Below, one piece after another: positions 9,377 through 17,702 of a DNA stretch of 64,000 nt. Positions within the stretch are counted from its first letter, which is position 1. Each line of letters begins with the position of its first letter. The position numbers and the translations under genes were made by a program. The notes beneath the pieces were generated by a model. That model did not search any database. It was given only the letters and a program-made list of their open reading frames with translations, and had not been told where the DNA came from. This stretch comes from Corynebacterium tuberculostearicum (GTDB taxonomy: Bacteria; Actinomycetota; Actinomycetes; Mycobacteriales; Mycobacteriaceae): the NCBI RefSeq assembly GCF_030506365.1, contig NZ_CP073092.1:1302001-1366000 (forward strand), read 5' to 3'.

Positions 9377-10516
9377 GTGGCTAATGTTACTAAGTTTCTT
9401 TATCGTTCCCTATACCTGATCCTCGCTGCTGCGCTGGCTAGCGCTGCGCTTGTGTGCGCCGCTCCTGCCCATGCTCAAGAAGGGCCACCTCCCGCACCCG
9501 CCCCTGGCCCTGAAAATGCACCACAGCCAGCACCAGCTCCAGCACCTGCTCCCGAAAATGCAAAGCCGGTTACCCCGCAGCCTGATGGGTCCCACCTAGT
9601 TCCAGAAGGTGTTAAGGAATCCACCCCGGCACCTGTAGAAGGCGGCAGCAGCGATGACAATGCAGCGCCTGGTCCTGAGGGATCGTCTCTTCCCGAGCCA
9701 GCGCCGCGGCCGGCAATGGTAGATACCAGCATCAATCCCAACCCGCCGTTTGCGCCGGGTTCCATGCAGTCCCTAGAAATGGAGCACGAGGGCAAGACCC
9801 GCAGGTACTTGGTGCGTATTCCTAACCACTATTCGCCGGAAAAGGCGGCGCCCGTTCTCTTCGGCTTCGGTGGGTGGGGAGATTCCCCGGAGAACTACTC
9901 CAGCTATGCACGCATGCAGACCACTGAGGCCAATAACGAGGCCATCATCGTCTATCCAGAGGGATTCGAGCGCGCCTGGGAGGCTGCGCCTTATGCTAAG
10001 ACGCGCGATGGGGAGGATATCCGCTTTATCAAGCGCATTCTTGATTCGGTAGACAAGGACTACCACGTTGATCGAAACCGCGTCTACGCCATGGGTATGT
10101 CTAATGGAGGCGGCTTTACCTCGGTGCTTGGCTGCCACGCACAGGACACCTTTGCTGCTGTGGCCATGGTTTCGGGTGCCTTCTACAACCCGGTTGAGGT
10201 CAACTGTGCCGATGCGCCGATGAATACCCTCATCATGCACGGCGTTAACGACGAGATGATGACCTATGAGGGCGGTGACCGGCACGAGGCTGGATACCTC
10301 CCTGTGCGTACGGTGCTCGGCGGGTACCTGAAGCGCAATCGCTGCGATATGACCTTCCAGTCCACTCCGGAAGCAGGCGGCTCGGAACGCTTGAGCTTTA
10401 ACGGCTGCCAAAAGGATGTGCAACTGGTTAAGGTCCCGCAAGACCACACCTGGTTCTGGCAGCCAGATACGCCGAACGTGGTCTGGGACTTCCTATCGTC
10501 CAAGACCCGGGTATAA
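9377..10516 (+). CDS. Secreted alpha/beta-hydrolase, PHB depolymerase/feruloyl esterase type (LpqC-like)
   Basis: Exported esterase of 379 residues. From GTG 9377 the signal peptide is compact and ends APAHA-QE. A Pro/Ala-rich linker of about 95 residues follows, then the hydrolase domain. The catalytic triad is visible: Ser242 in GMSNGG, Asp292 in HGVNDE and His357 in DHTWFW. The oxyanion region reads LFGFGGWGDSPENY. TAATTT ends 7 nt before GTG 9377; the frame is open from GTG 9341, but that would give a longer, odd n-region. The natural ester substrate is unknown; cell-envelope or environmental esters are possible. Confidence 0.85.
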   Translation: MANVTKFLYRSLYLILAAALASAALVCAAPAHAQEGPPPAPAPGPENAPQPAPAPAPAPENAKPVTPQPDGSHLVPEGVKESTPAPVEGGSSDDNAAPGPEGSSLPEPAPRPAMVDTSINPNPPFAPGSMQSLEMEHEGKTRRYLVRIPNHYSPEKAAPVLFGFGGWGDSPENYSSYARMQTTEANNEAIIVYPEGFERAWEAAPYAKTRDGEDIRFIKRILDSVDKDYHVDRNRVYAMGMSNGGGFTSVLGCHAQDTFAAVAMVSGAFYNPVEVNCADAPMNTLIMHGVNDEMMTYEGGDRHEAGYLPVRTVLGGYLKRNRCDMTFQSTPEAGGSERLSFNGCQKDVQLVKVPQDHTWFWQPDTPNVVWDFLSSKTRV

Positions 10517-10542
10517 AAGCAGTAGCTCTTAGCCACCGCTAA

Positions 10543-10573
10543 AGCCCAGAGGAGAGATCCTCTGGGCATTTTG
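10543..10573 (+). terminator. Terminator after esterase gene
   Basis: GCCCAGAGGA-4 nt-TCCTCTGGGC forms a perfect 10-bp stem followed by ATTTTGTTTT. It lies between the convergent esterase and anchored-repeat operons. Confidence 0.85.
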
Positions 10574-10578
10574 TTTTC

Positions 10579-12042
10579 TTAAGCCGGGCCTGCGCTAATC
10601 GACGCCCGGGATGTTCGCCGTGGCATCACTGGCCTGGTGCTGGTGTGGTGTCTTCTTTTTGCGGAAAACTGGACATAGACCAACAGCCCGATGCCGAGCG
10701 CTAAGGCGAATGCGCCCAGTCCGGCTAGGATCCCCGCCCAGAAGCTGCTTTGTGCGAGGGTAGAGGTATAGGCAGCGGCATCGGTCAGCACATTCTTGCT
10801 GTCCTTGTCCTCTGTGTCGGTTGCATCTGGAACATGCTGTGCACTGCGGGCGTCGGCGGACTTTGCTTTCGCACGGGACGAGGATTTTGTGCCCTTCGTA
10901 CTGGCGGACTTCTTCGCAGTCGAGTGGGAAGAACCGCTGGTGGAAGCGGAGCGGTGCGAGCCAGATGACGTGCTCTTGCCTGATTTTGCGGTGGAGGCAG
11001 ATTCGTTGACACGGCTAGCCGAGTGGTGGGTCGTAGTTTGTGAACCAGAACTGGACTTTTGCGCAGGGGCAGTGGATCGGGTTGATGTCGGAGCGTGGGA
11101 CTTTTGTGGCGCTCCAGACTTTTCAGTATTCGCCGGCTTTTTGTGCGTTGAGTGCTTGTCCTTTTCCGCTTCGTCAGGTGCGCCGCCGTCAAGGAATTTT
11201 TGGCCTTCCTGCAGGGTCTTCTCCAGTTCCTTGTCCAACCCGGCGATGGATTTGTCTACATCTTTGATGTCCTTTTCCAGTTGCTTGGGGCGGCTATCCG
11301 CGCCGTTGTCAGAACCAGTGGCTGCATCCGCTTCGGAATAGTCCACGCCGCACAGGTCCTTCGCCTCAGCTTGCTTTCCTACGAGGAAGCCGGCATGGAG
11401 GTGGTGGCGGGAGCCATCGGGAAGCTCAAAGGTAAAGCTCACCGCGTAGGTTCCGGGCTTGGTAAACGCAAATGCCGGGTGGGAATGCGAATTGCCTGGG
11501 TAATCCCAGGCGGATCCATCTTCAGTGTCCATGAGCACCGTGGGTTCGCCTAGCTCCGCCTGGTAGGCCACAATGCGCCCATCTTCTGGGCCCTGTGCGA
11601 TCGCCATGCTTAAGGTTGCGGTGTCATCAGCAGCGAGTAGGTCTTGGGATAGCTCCTGGGTGTTAAAGCCCAGCCAGGGAGCGGTGGGGTCTTGGGTTTG
11701 AGGCAGCACCCAGCCTTCTTCAGGAAGGGAACTATCGCCGAGCCCAGATAGTGGCTGTTTCAACCCATCGGACACCTCAATAGCAAAGGTCTCAGAGTCA
11801 TGGTTGATTCCCTTGTCATCGTCTTTGACCGTGAAGCTGAGGTCGCCGGAATCGCCGCTAAGCGCCATGTCTTGGTGGCCCTTGGTAATGAGATCGAGGT
11901 CGCTGGCGGAGCAGGCCGCGGCGGACTCTTCTGCGTGGGCGGAGGCGGGGGCTAAGGCAGCTACGCCCGTCCCTGAAAGTGAGCCGAGGCCGATGAGACT
12001 GGCAGCGCCTAGGGCCACCGTGGTGCGGCAGACTGGTTTCAT
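10579..12042 (-). CDS. Membrane-anchored surface protein with one wall repeat domain (choice-of-anchor M)
   Basis: Last gene of the anchored-repeat ABC operon, 487 residues. A signal peptide ends near APASAHA-EE. The actinobacterial wall domain (TIGR03769 type) follows: TKGHQDM, LPQTQDPTAPWLGFNTQ, then SHSHPAFAFTKPGTYAVSF. A long linker rich in Ser, Thr, Lys and Ala (about 270-420) would span the wall. One C-terminal membrane helix and a basic tail end the protein. No sortase motif was seen. ATG 12042 is chosen because it overlaps the permease stop as ATGA; the frame extends upstream to 12156. Probably presents the domain outside the membrane for the transporter. Confidence 0.85.
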   Translation of the reverse strand: MKPVCRTTVALGAASLIGLGSLSGTGVAALAPASAHAEESAAACSASDLDLITKGHQDMALSGDSGDLSFTVKDDDKGINHDSETFAIEVSDGLKQPLSGLGDSSLPEEGWVLPQTQDPTAPWLGFNTQELSQDLLAADDTATLSMAIAQGPEDGRIVAYQAELGEPTVLMDTEDGSAWDYPGNSHSHPAFAFTKPGTYAVSFTFELPDGSRHHLHAGFLVGKQAEAKDLCGVDYSEADAATGSDNGADSRPKQLEKDIKDVDKSIAGLDKELEKTLQEGQKFLDGGAPDEAEKDKHSTHKKPANTEKSGAPQKSHAPTSTRSTAPAQKSSSGSQTTTHHSASRVNESASTAKSGKSTSSGSHRSASTSGSSHSTAKKSASTKGTKSSSRAKAKSADARSAQHVPDATDTEDKDSKNVLTDAAAYTSTLAQSSFWAGILAGLGAFALALGIGLLVYVQFSAKRRHHTSTRPVMPRRTSRASISAGPA

Positions 12043-12961
12043 GAGGTAACGGATTCCTTTCGTGGGGTGTCGGGACGTGGGGCGTCGGGACGTGGGGCGT
12101 CGGAAAGCGAGGCACCGGCGTGCTTGCGGGCGCCGAGGAGTGGATGGATGGCCCAAACGCTTAAGAAAATAACGGTGAGCGTGAGCACGATCGTGGCGCC
12201 GGCCGGAAGATCAATGGCCCATGCCAGGTAGATGCCGAAGAAGCTCGATAGCGCGCCGATGAGGGCGGAAAGCCACATCATGGTCGCAAGATGCGTGGTA
12301 AGCAGGCGTGCCGTCGCGGCCGGGGTGATGAGAAGCGCGAGGACCAAGATATTGCCAATGGTGCTCACAGAAATGACCACGGCGGCGGTGACACACAGGT
12401 ACAACATGATGTCGAGCACAACAACGGGAAGCCCCATGGCGCGGGCGGTTTCCCGGTCCAGGCAGGTGGCGTTGAGCTGGGGGCCAAAAGCTACGACGAC
12501 GGCGATAACCAGTGCGCACACACTGGCCGCGACGATGATATCGCTGCGGGATACGCCGGTGAGCGAGCCGAAGAGAAAGCTGGTCAGCGAAGCACTATAG
12601 CCATCGGTGCGCGAGATGATCACCATGCCTAAGGCAAAGGCAGCGGCGAAGAAGATGCCGATGATGGAATCTGCCCGTACGTGGCGGCGCTGCGAAAAGG
12701 CGGCGATGAGCAACGCCACAACCGCACCGGCCACCGCGCCACCAACGAGCACGGAGGCTTGCAAAGCGAAGGCTATGGCCAAGCCGGGAAAGACCGCGTG
12801 GGAGACGGCGTCGCCGATAAAGGCCATGCCGCGCAGCACCACGTAGCAGCCGACGACGCCGCAGACGATGGCCGCAAGCACAGAAATACCTACTGCGCGG
12901 GCGAGAAAGTCGAGGTGGGGGTTAGCCAGGTCGCGGAGGAAATCGAGGAAGGAAATTTCTA

Positions 12962-12965
<4 letters not shown>
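12039..12965 (-). CDS. Anchored-repeat-type metal ABC transporter, permease
   Basis: ZnuB/MntB-like integral membrane protein of 308 residues with eight or nine hydrophobic helices. It starts MIEISFLDFLRD and contains GCYVVLRGMAFIGDAVSHAV near residue 45, the hallmark of the ABC-3 (zinc/manganese) permease family. A basic Asp/Pro/Arg tail follows the last helix. The start ATG overlaps the ATPase stop as ATGA, and its own stop overlaps the next start in the same way, so translation is tightly coupled. It would move the metal delivered by the ZnuA-like lipoprotein into the cytosol. Confidence 0.92.
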
Positions 12966-13682
<717 letters not shown>

Positions 13683-13690
<8 letters not shown>

Positions 13691-14561
13691 GGCTATCGCC
13701 CCGCTTGGAAGAACGAAGTACAAGGCCAAGGGCCAGCAGGAGTACGACGGCACCCACGCCGGCGAGGATAAAGACCCAAGTGGGGATGGAAGAGCCTGCG
13801 GTCTGGGCATCGTCTGGATTCCAAGTAGTATCTTGGGCCGCCTGGACGTCGGCATCATCGCCCACGGCAAAGGTGAGCACGCCATCGGTGCTGAAATCGG
13901 CGCCATCTTTGGTCTTGCCTTTGACCCTGATACCTACCTGATGGGTGCCTGGCTCTGTAAACGTCCAGTTGGCATGGGTGTGGGTATTGAGGTCCACCCA
14001 GAAGTCTTCGTCGCTCTTTTGCGCGGTAGACCACAGCAGCTGTGGCGCTTCAAAGCCGCCGTTTTGCAGGAAAAGGGAGAAATCGCCAGGACCGGAGTGG
14101 CCGAGGAATTCCATGGTGACTCCGCGATCGGCGGCATCGACAAGCGAGGGCGCTTGGGTATTCCAACCCAGCCAGGGAACCCCGACCTGCTCGGTTTGGG
14201 GAACTACCCAGACCTTTTCGCCGGAATCGGCGCCTACAAAGCCAAAGTCATCGGTCTCTGGCAGGGTTTGCTGCGCCTTATCGCCCACGGCAAAGACAAG
14301 GTCATCCAGGTGGCGCCAGACGGGCTTGTCGCCGGCATCATCGCGGGCCATGAGTTCGGAATCGGTGCCGTCGAGCAAAGCGCCAACGTCAACGTGGCCG
14401 GTGTCGATGACCTTGTCCTCGCCCTGTGGGGCGATCTGTTCCTCGGCGCCGACCACTTGTGCGAGGTCGCCGGCCCAGGCAGGGCTCGTAGAAAAAGCAA
14501 GGCCGGCAGTAAGGGCGCAGGCGGCGGTGCGGATAGCGGTACGGGTAGCGAATTTAAGCAT
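13683..14561 (-). CDS. Membrane-anchored surface protein with one wall repeat domain
   Basis: Exported protein of 292 residues. The signal peptide ends SPAWA-GD. A single wall domain shows DTGHVDVGALL, then VVPQTEQVGVPWLGWNTQ, then NTHTHANWTFTEPGTHQVG. A short linker, one C-terminal membrane helix (IPTWVFILAGVGAVVLLL) and a basic tail follow. ATG 14561 has GGAG 6 nt upstream and overlaps the preceding stop by 8 nt (ATGCTTAA); an in-frame ATG at 14573 lacks this spacing. Sitting between the substrate-binding lipoprotein and the ATPase genes, it probably hands ligand from wall to transporter. Confidence 0.87.
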
Positions 14562-16065
14562 TGTTTTCTCCATCAGTGGAATTGGGGTTCAGGCAACGCT
14601 GGAGAGAATCAGCGTTGAACTTCATGAGGTCGATATAGGAGCCGACGGTGTCGTCCAGCGTGTCGCCATAAATGGGGCACAGCGACACGCCTTGTTCCGC
14701 GGCGGCCTGGGTAAGGGTGTCGGCGCTGGCCTGTTGTACGGGCTCGACAAAAACGGCAGGCAGATGCAGGTTCTCCAGCGTGCGGCGCAACGCTATGACC
14801 TCCCGCGGGGAAGGCTCGATGGCCGGGTTGGGCGTGACGAATCCTGCCACCGAAATGTCATAGCCCTGCTCGAGGTAGGCGTAGCCATGGTGCGTGGTCA
14901 CTAGATGCCGGTTTTCAGCAGGGATAGAAGAAATTGCGCGGTCCACATAGGAATCCGTGTCCCGCAGGCGCTTGGTATAGGCCGCTGCCCGCTGCCGGTA
15001 GGCGGCACCGTGGGAGGGATCTGCTTGCGCCATCTCCTCCGCAATGACATCGACATAGGCGATAGCGTTGTCTACGTTGTGCCACAGGTGCGGGTCCACC
15101 TCGCCGTGGATGTGTTTTCCCAGCACCGCCTGCGGCAAGAGGTAGGTATCCGACCCCGGCCTGCCCAGGAAGCGGTAGGCCGGATCCGGCGGTATGGGCT
15201 GCAGCACCGAAGAGGGGATTGACACCACCGTGGTGGCAGGGTCGAAGCGCTTGTCCTGATCGCGCAGGTCAATGCGGTGCTTGGCTAGGTCACCTGCAAT
15301 ATCCAGGTGTCCGGAATCTATTACTCGCATGCCTTTAGGCGGGTTTACTCCCACGGCCACAGTGAGGTGTTGGACGTCGGTGCCCTCTGCTTGGAACCCG
15401 AGGTGGTAGATCCCTGGCTGGGAAAACCCCCAAGAGACGTGCGTGTGGGCGTTGGCCGGCAGGGTCACTGAGTCTTCTTTTTCATCGATGCCATCGGCCG
15501 AGTTAAAAAGGACCTCCGGGGTGCCGAAAGTAGAGACCACATAGGCCGCGACGTTACCTGGCCCATCGGCAGAGACCATGCGGAAGTCCACTCCGGAAGA
15601 GCGCTGCTGTGCACCGCTGATGCGCAGGCCCAGCCAAATTGCCTCGAGCGAGACATCTTCTACCAGCGGCACCAGAGTGGCACCGCGGGTGGAGGCAGCA
15701 TCGGCGACTTCCACCACGGGGGCATCGGTGGATTCGTGCAGCGTATCGATGAGAGACTGCGGCTCCAGCAAGTAGCCATTGCTCAGTGCCAAATCGGCAT
15801 TGGCAACATCGCGCACCGTGCGCAGCGTTGGCTCAAAGGTATGCGGATCTTTTCCGCTGGGGATAAGGCTTTGTACCCGGGCATCTTCTCCCGCGACGTT
15901 GCGCGCAAGATCCGCGAGAATCGGGGTGGTGGCCACCACAGCGAATTTCTCTCCGCTTCCGGTATCCAACGCAGCCGAAGGGGCACAACCAGTAGCCAGC
16001 AGGCAGGAGCCCAGCAGCGCGCCAATGGTCCGAAGCCTGCGTCTATGGGATAGCGCACGCGCCAT
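14554..16065 (-). CDS. Anchored-repeat-type ABC transporter substrate-binding lipoprotein (ZnuA-like with inserted wall domain)
   Basis: Metal-binding lipoprotein of 503 residues, lipid Cys27 in LLATGC. It is a ZnuA/TroA-fold protein with candidate metal ligands His75 (KDPHTFEP), His about 326 (DPHLWHN), His about 392 (THHGYAYL) and Asp about 467 (YGDTLDD). Between roughly residues 125 and 310, where ZnuA has a His-rich loop, it carries wall-domain sequence in permuted order: the IWLGL and AHTHVSWGFSQPGIYHLGF half first, then DSGHLDIAG and the LLPQ half. This matches the TIGR03772 description. The start overlaps the upstream stop as TAATG. It would accept metal from the surface proteins and feed the permease. 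Confidence 0.92.
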   Translation of the reverse strand: MARALSHRRRLRTIGALLGSCLLATGCAPSAALDTGSGEKFAVVATTPILADLARNVAGEDARVQSLIPSGKDPHTFEPTLRTVRDVANADLALSNGYLLEPQSLIDTLHESTDAPVVEVADAASTRGATLVPLVEDVSLEAIWLGLRISGAQQRSSGVDFRMVSADGPGNVAAYVVSTFGTPEVLFNSADGIDEKEDSVTLPANAHTHVSWGFSQPGIYHLGFQAEGTDVQHLTVAVGVNPPKGMRVIDSGHLDIAGDLAKHRIDLRDQDKRFDPATTVVSIPSSVLQPIPPDPAYRFLGRPGSDTYLLPQAVLGKHIHGEVDPHLWHNVDNAIAYVDVIAEEMAQADPSHGAAYRQRAAAYTKRLRDTDSYVDRAISSIPAENRHLVTTHHGYAYLEQGYDISVAGFVTPNPAIEPSPREVIALRRTLENLHLPAVFVEPVQQASADTLTQAAAEQGVSLCPIYGDTLDDTVGSYIDLMKFNADSLQRCLNPNSTDGENNA

Positions 16066-17666
16066 TAGTCCGCTGCCTTAGCTACAGCTAGGCGGGCAAT
16101 GCCCAGGCCGAGGAAGAGCATGCCCAAGCCCAGTGCTCCGATGCCAAAGGGAACAATGGGAGTCCCCGTATTGGCTAAAGAACCGCCCTTGCTAGGGGCC
16201 TGCGCGGCCTGGCCAGTGTTTGATCCGGTGCTTGCGGCAGAGCCACCAGCGCTTGCCGACGCCCCACCTGCCGCAGCGCCATGCCCGCAGTCGCCGCCCT
16301 CCGGATTTACCGCAGCGCCCAAGTCGAAGTGACCGTTGTCAAAGGCTTCAGCCGGCTTGTCGCCGCCGACCACGAAGTGAAGTGTCGCTTCACCGGCAAC
16401 TTGCTTGCCCTCATTGGTCTTGGCCACCTGGCGAATGGTGACGTCATAGGTGCCCTGCGCACCAAAGACCCAGTTGGGGTGCACGTGGGTATTGGGTGCA
16501 ATCGAATAGGTGCCCTCCGCCGCATCGGCATTGCCTCGGAACCACTCATCGCCCACGATCTTTCCCAAGCCGCCCTGGGAGTAGACCATCATCGGGCCGG
16601 GTCCCTTGAAACCTGCTAACTCCCAGGTGACATCTCCAGGGATATTCTCGCGCATTGAAGGGCTTTGGGTATTAGCGCCGAGCCATGGCACACCATCGAC
16701 CTGGGTAGAACCAATCATCCAGGCCTTTCCTGCTGGCACTGGTCCTACTTCTTGGGGGAGATCCACGCTGGATTTATCGGAGAGGTAGAAGGTGGCACCA
16801 TCGGCATCGCGCCACTCGGAGGGCGAGACCGTATCGTCTTTGATTTGCGGGGTCATGCCCGGGGTGCATTCTTCGCCTGTTGCGGCGCCGGACGTCTCCG
16901 AGCCTGCCGCGTCGCTCTTGCCTGCAGGTCGCTTTGTACTTGCAGCTTCCTGGTCAGTGGTGCCATCGCCGGAGTCAGCCGCGCGATCCGCGGTGGAGGC
17001 ATCGCCGCCATCACCCACCTCCCAGGTGTAGGTCACCGCATTGCTGGATTCACCATTGGAATGAGCGCGCACGGTCATGGTGTAGGTGCCGGCCTCGCTA
17101 AAAGCCCAGTTGACATGCCGGTGAGCGGGATTGGGCTGGTTGATGACCTCACCGCTGGTGAGCTCCATGGAACCAGAATCGGTTACAGCCTTGACGTCGC
17201 CAAAGCCGCTGGTTTCAAAGACATACACAGTGCCCGGGCCGGAGACCTCGGCAAATTCCAGATCAACGCTTTCGAAGCCGCCATCGCGGGCGGGTTGGGT
17301 ATCCCAGCCCGGCCAGATGATGCGCTGGTCTTGGGTCTGTGGCAGGAAATAGGTGGGTTGGCCGATTTCTGGCACAGCTTCGGTGGCATCGGACCAGGCA
17401 TCCTCGACGACTTTCAGCACTACGTCATCGCCAGAGCGCGGAACGGCAGACCCCGTGATGTCTTCCTTCATGGAAAGGTGCAGCGTGCCATCAGGGGCCG
17501 TGACATAGAAGGCGTCGACGTGTCCGGAATCAAAGACCTCATCGAAGGCCAAGGCTGCGCCGGGAGAGAAGAAGGCTAAAGCTGCGGCAAAGACAGCAGC
17601 AAGTACCGACATGAACCGGCGCCTCTGTGGGGCGCGCCGGGTGGCAGGAGAGTGGGTTTGGTGCAT
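16065..17666 (-). CDS. Surface protein with two wall repeat domains and LANTG sorting signal
   Basis: Exported protein of 533 residues. The signal peptide ends GAALA-FD. The first wall domain has DSGHVDAFYV, FLPQTQDQRIIWPGWDTQ and AHRHVNWAFSEAGTYTM. After an acidic/Ser linker the second has STQVDGVPWLGANTQ and NTHVHPNWVFGAQGTYDV, plus a partial third start, DNGHFDLGA. The C-terminus is a sorting signal: LANTG at 497-501, a hydrophobic stretch and a short tail. LAxTG is typical for class E sortases in high-GC Gram-positives, so covalent wall attachment is likely. It matches the idea of a wall-anchored receptor passing ligand to the adjacent binding protein. Confidence 0.9.
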   Translation of the reverse strand: MHQTHSPATRRAPQRRRFMSVLAAVFAAALAFFSPGAALAFDEVFDSGHVDAFYVTAPDGTLHLSMKEDITGSAVPRSGDDVVLKVVEDAWSDATEAVPEIGQPTYFLPQTQDQRIIWPGWDTQPARDGGFESVDLEFAEVSGPGTVYVFETSGFGDVKAVTDSGSMELTSGEVINQPNPAHRHVNWAFSEAGTYTMTVRAHSNGESSNAVTYTWEVGDGGDASTADRAADSGDGTTDQEAASTKRPAGKSDAAGSETSGAATGEECTPGMTPQIKDDTVSPSEWRDADGATFYLSDKSSVDLPQEVGPVPAGKAWMIGSTQVDGVPWLGANTQSPSMRENIPGDVTWELAGFKGPGPMMVYSQGGLGKIVGDEWFRGNADAAEGTYSIAPNTHVHPNWVFGAQGTYDVTIRQVAKTNEGKQVAGEATLHFVVGGDKPAEAFDNGHFDLGAAVNPEGGDCGHGAAAGGASASAGGSAASTGSNTGQAAQAPSKGGSLANTGTPIVPFGIGALGLGMLFLGLGIARLAVAKAAD

Positions 17667-17702
17667 TGTGGTGTCCCGTCTAGTCAGTTGGGTTGGTGTG
17701 GG

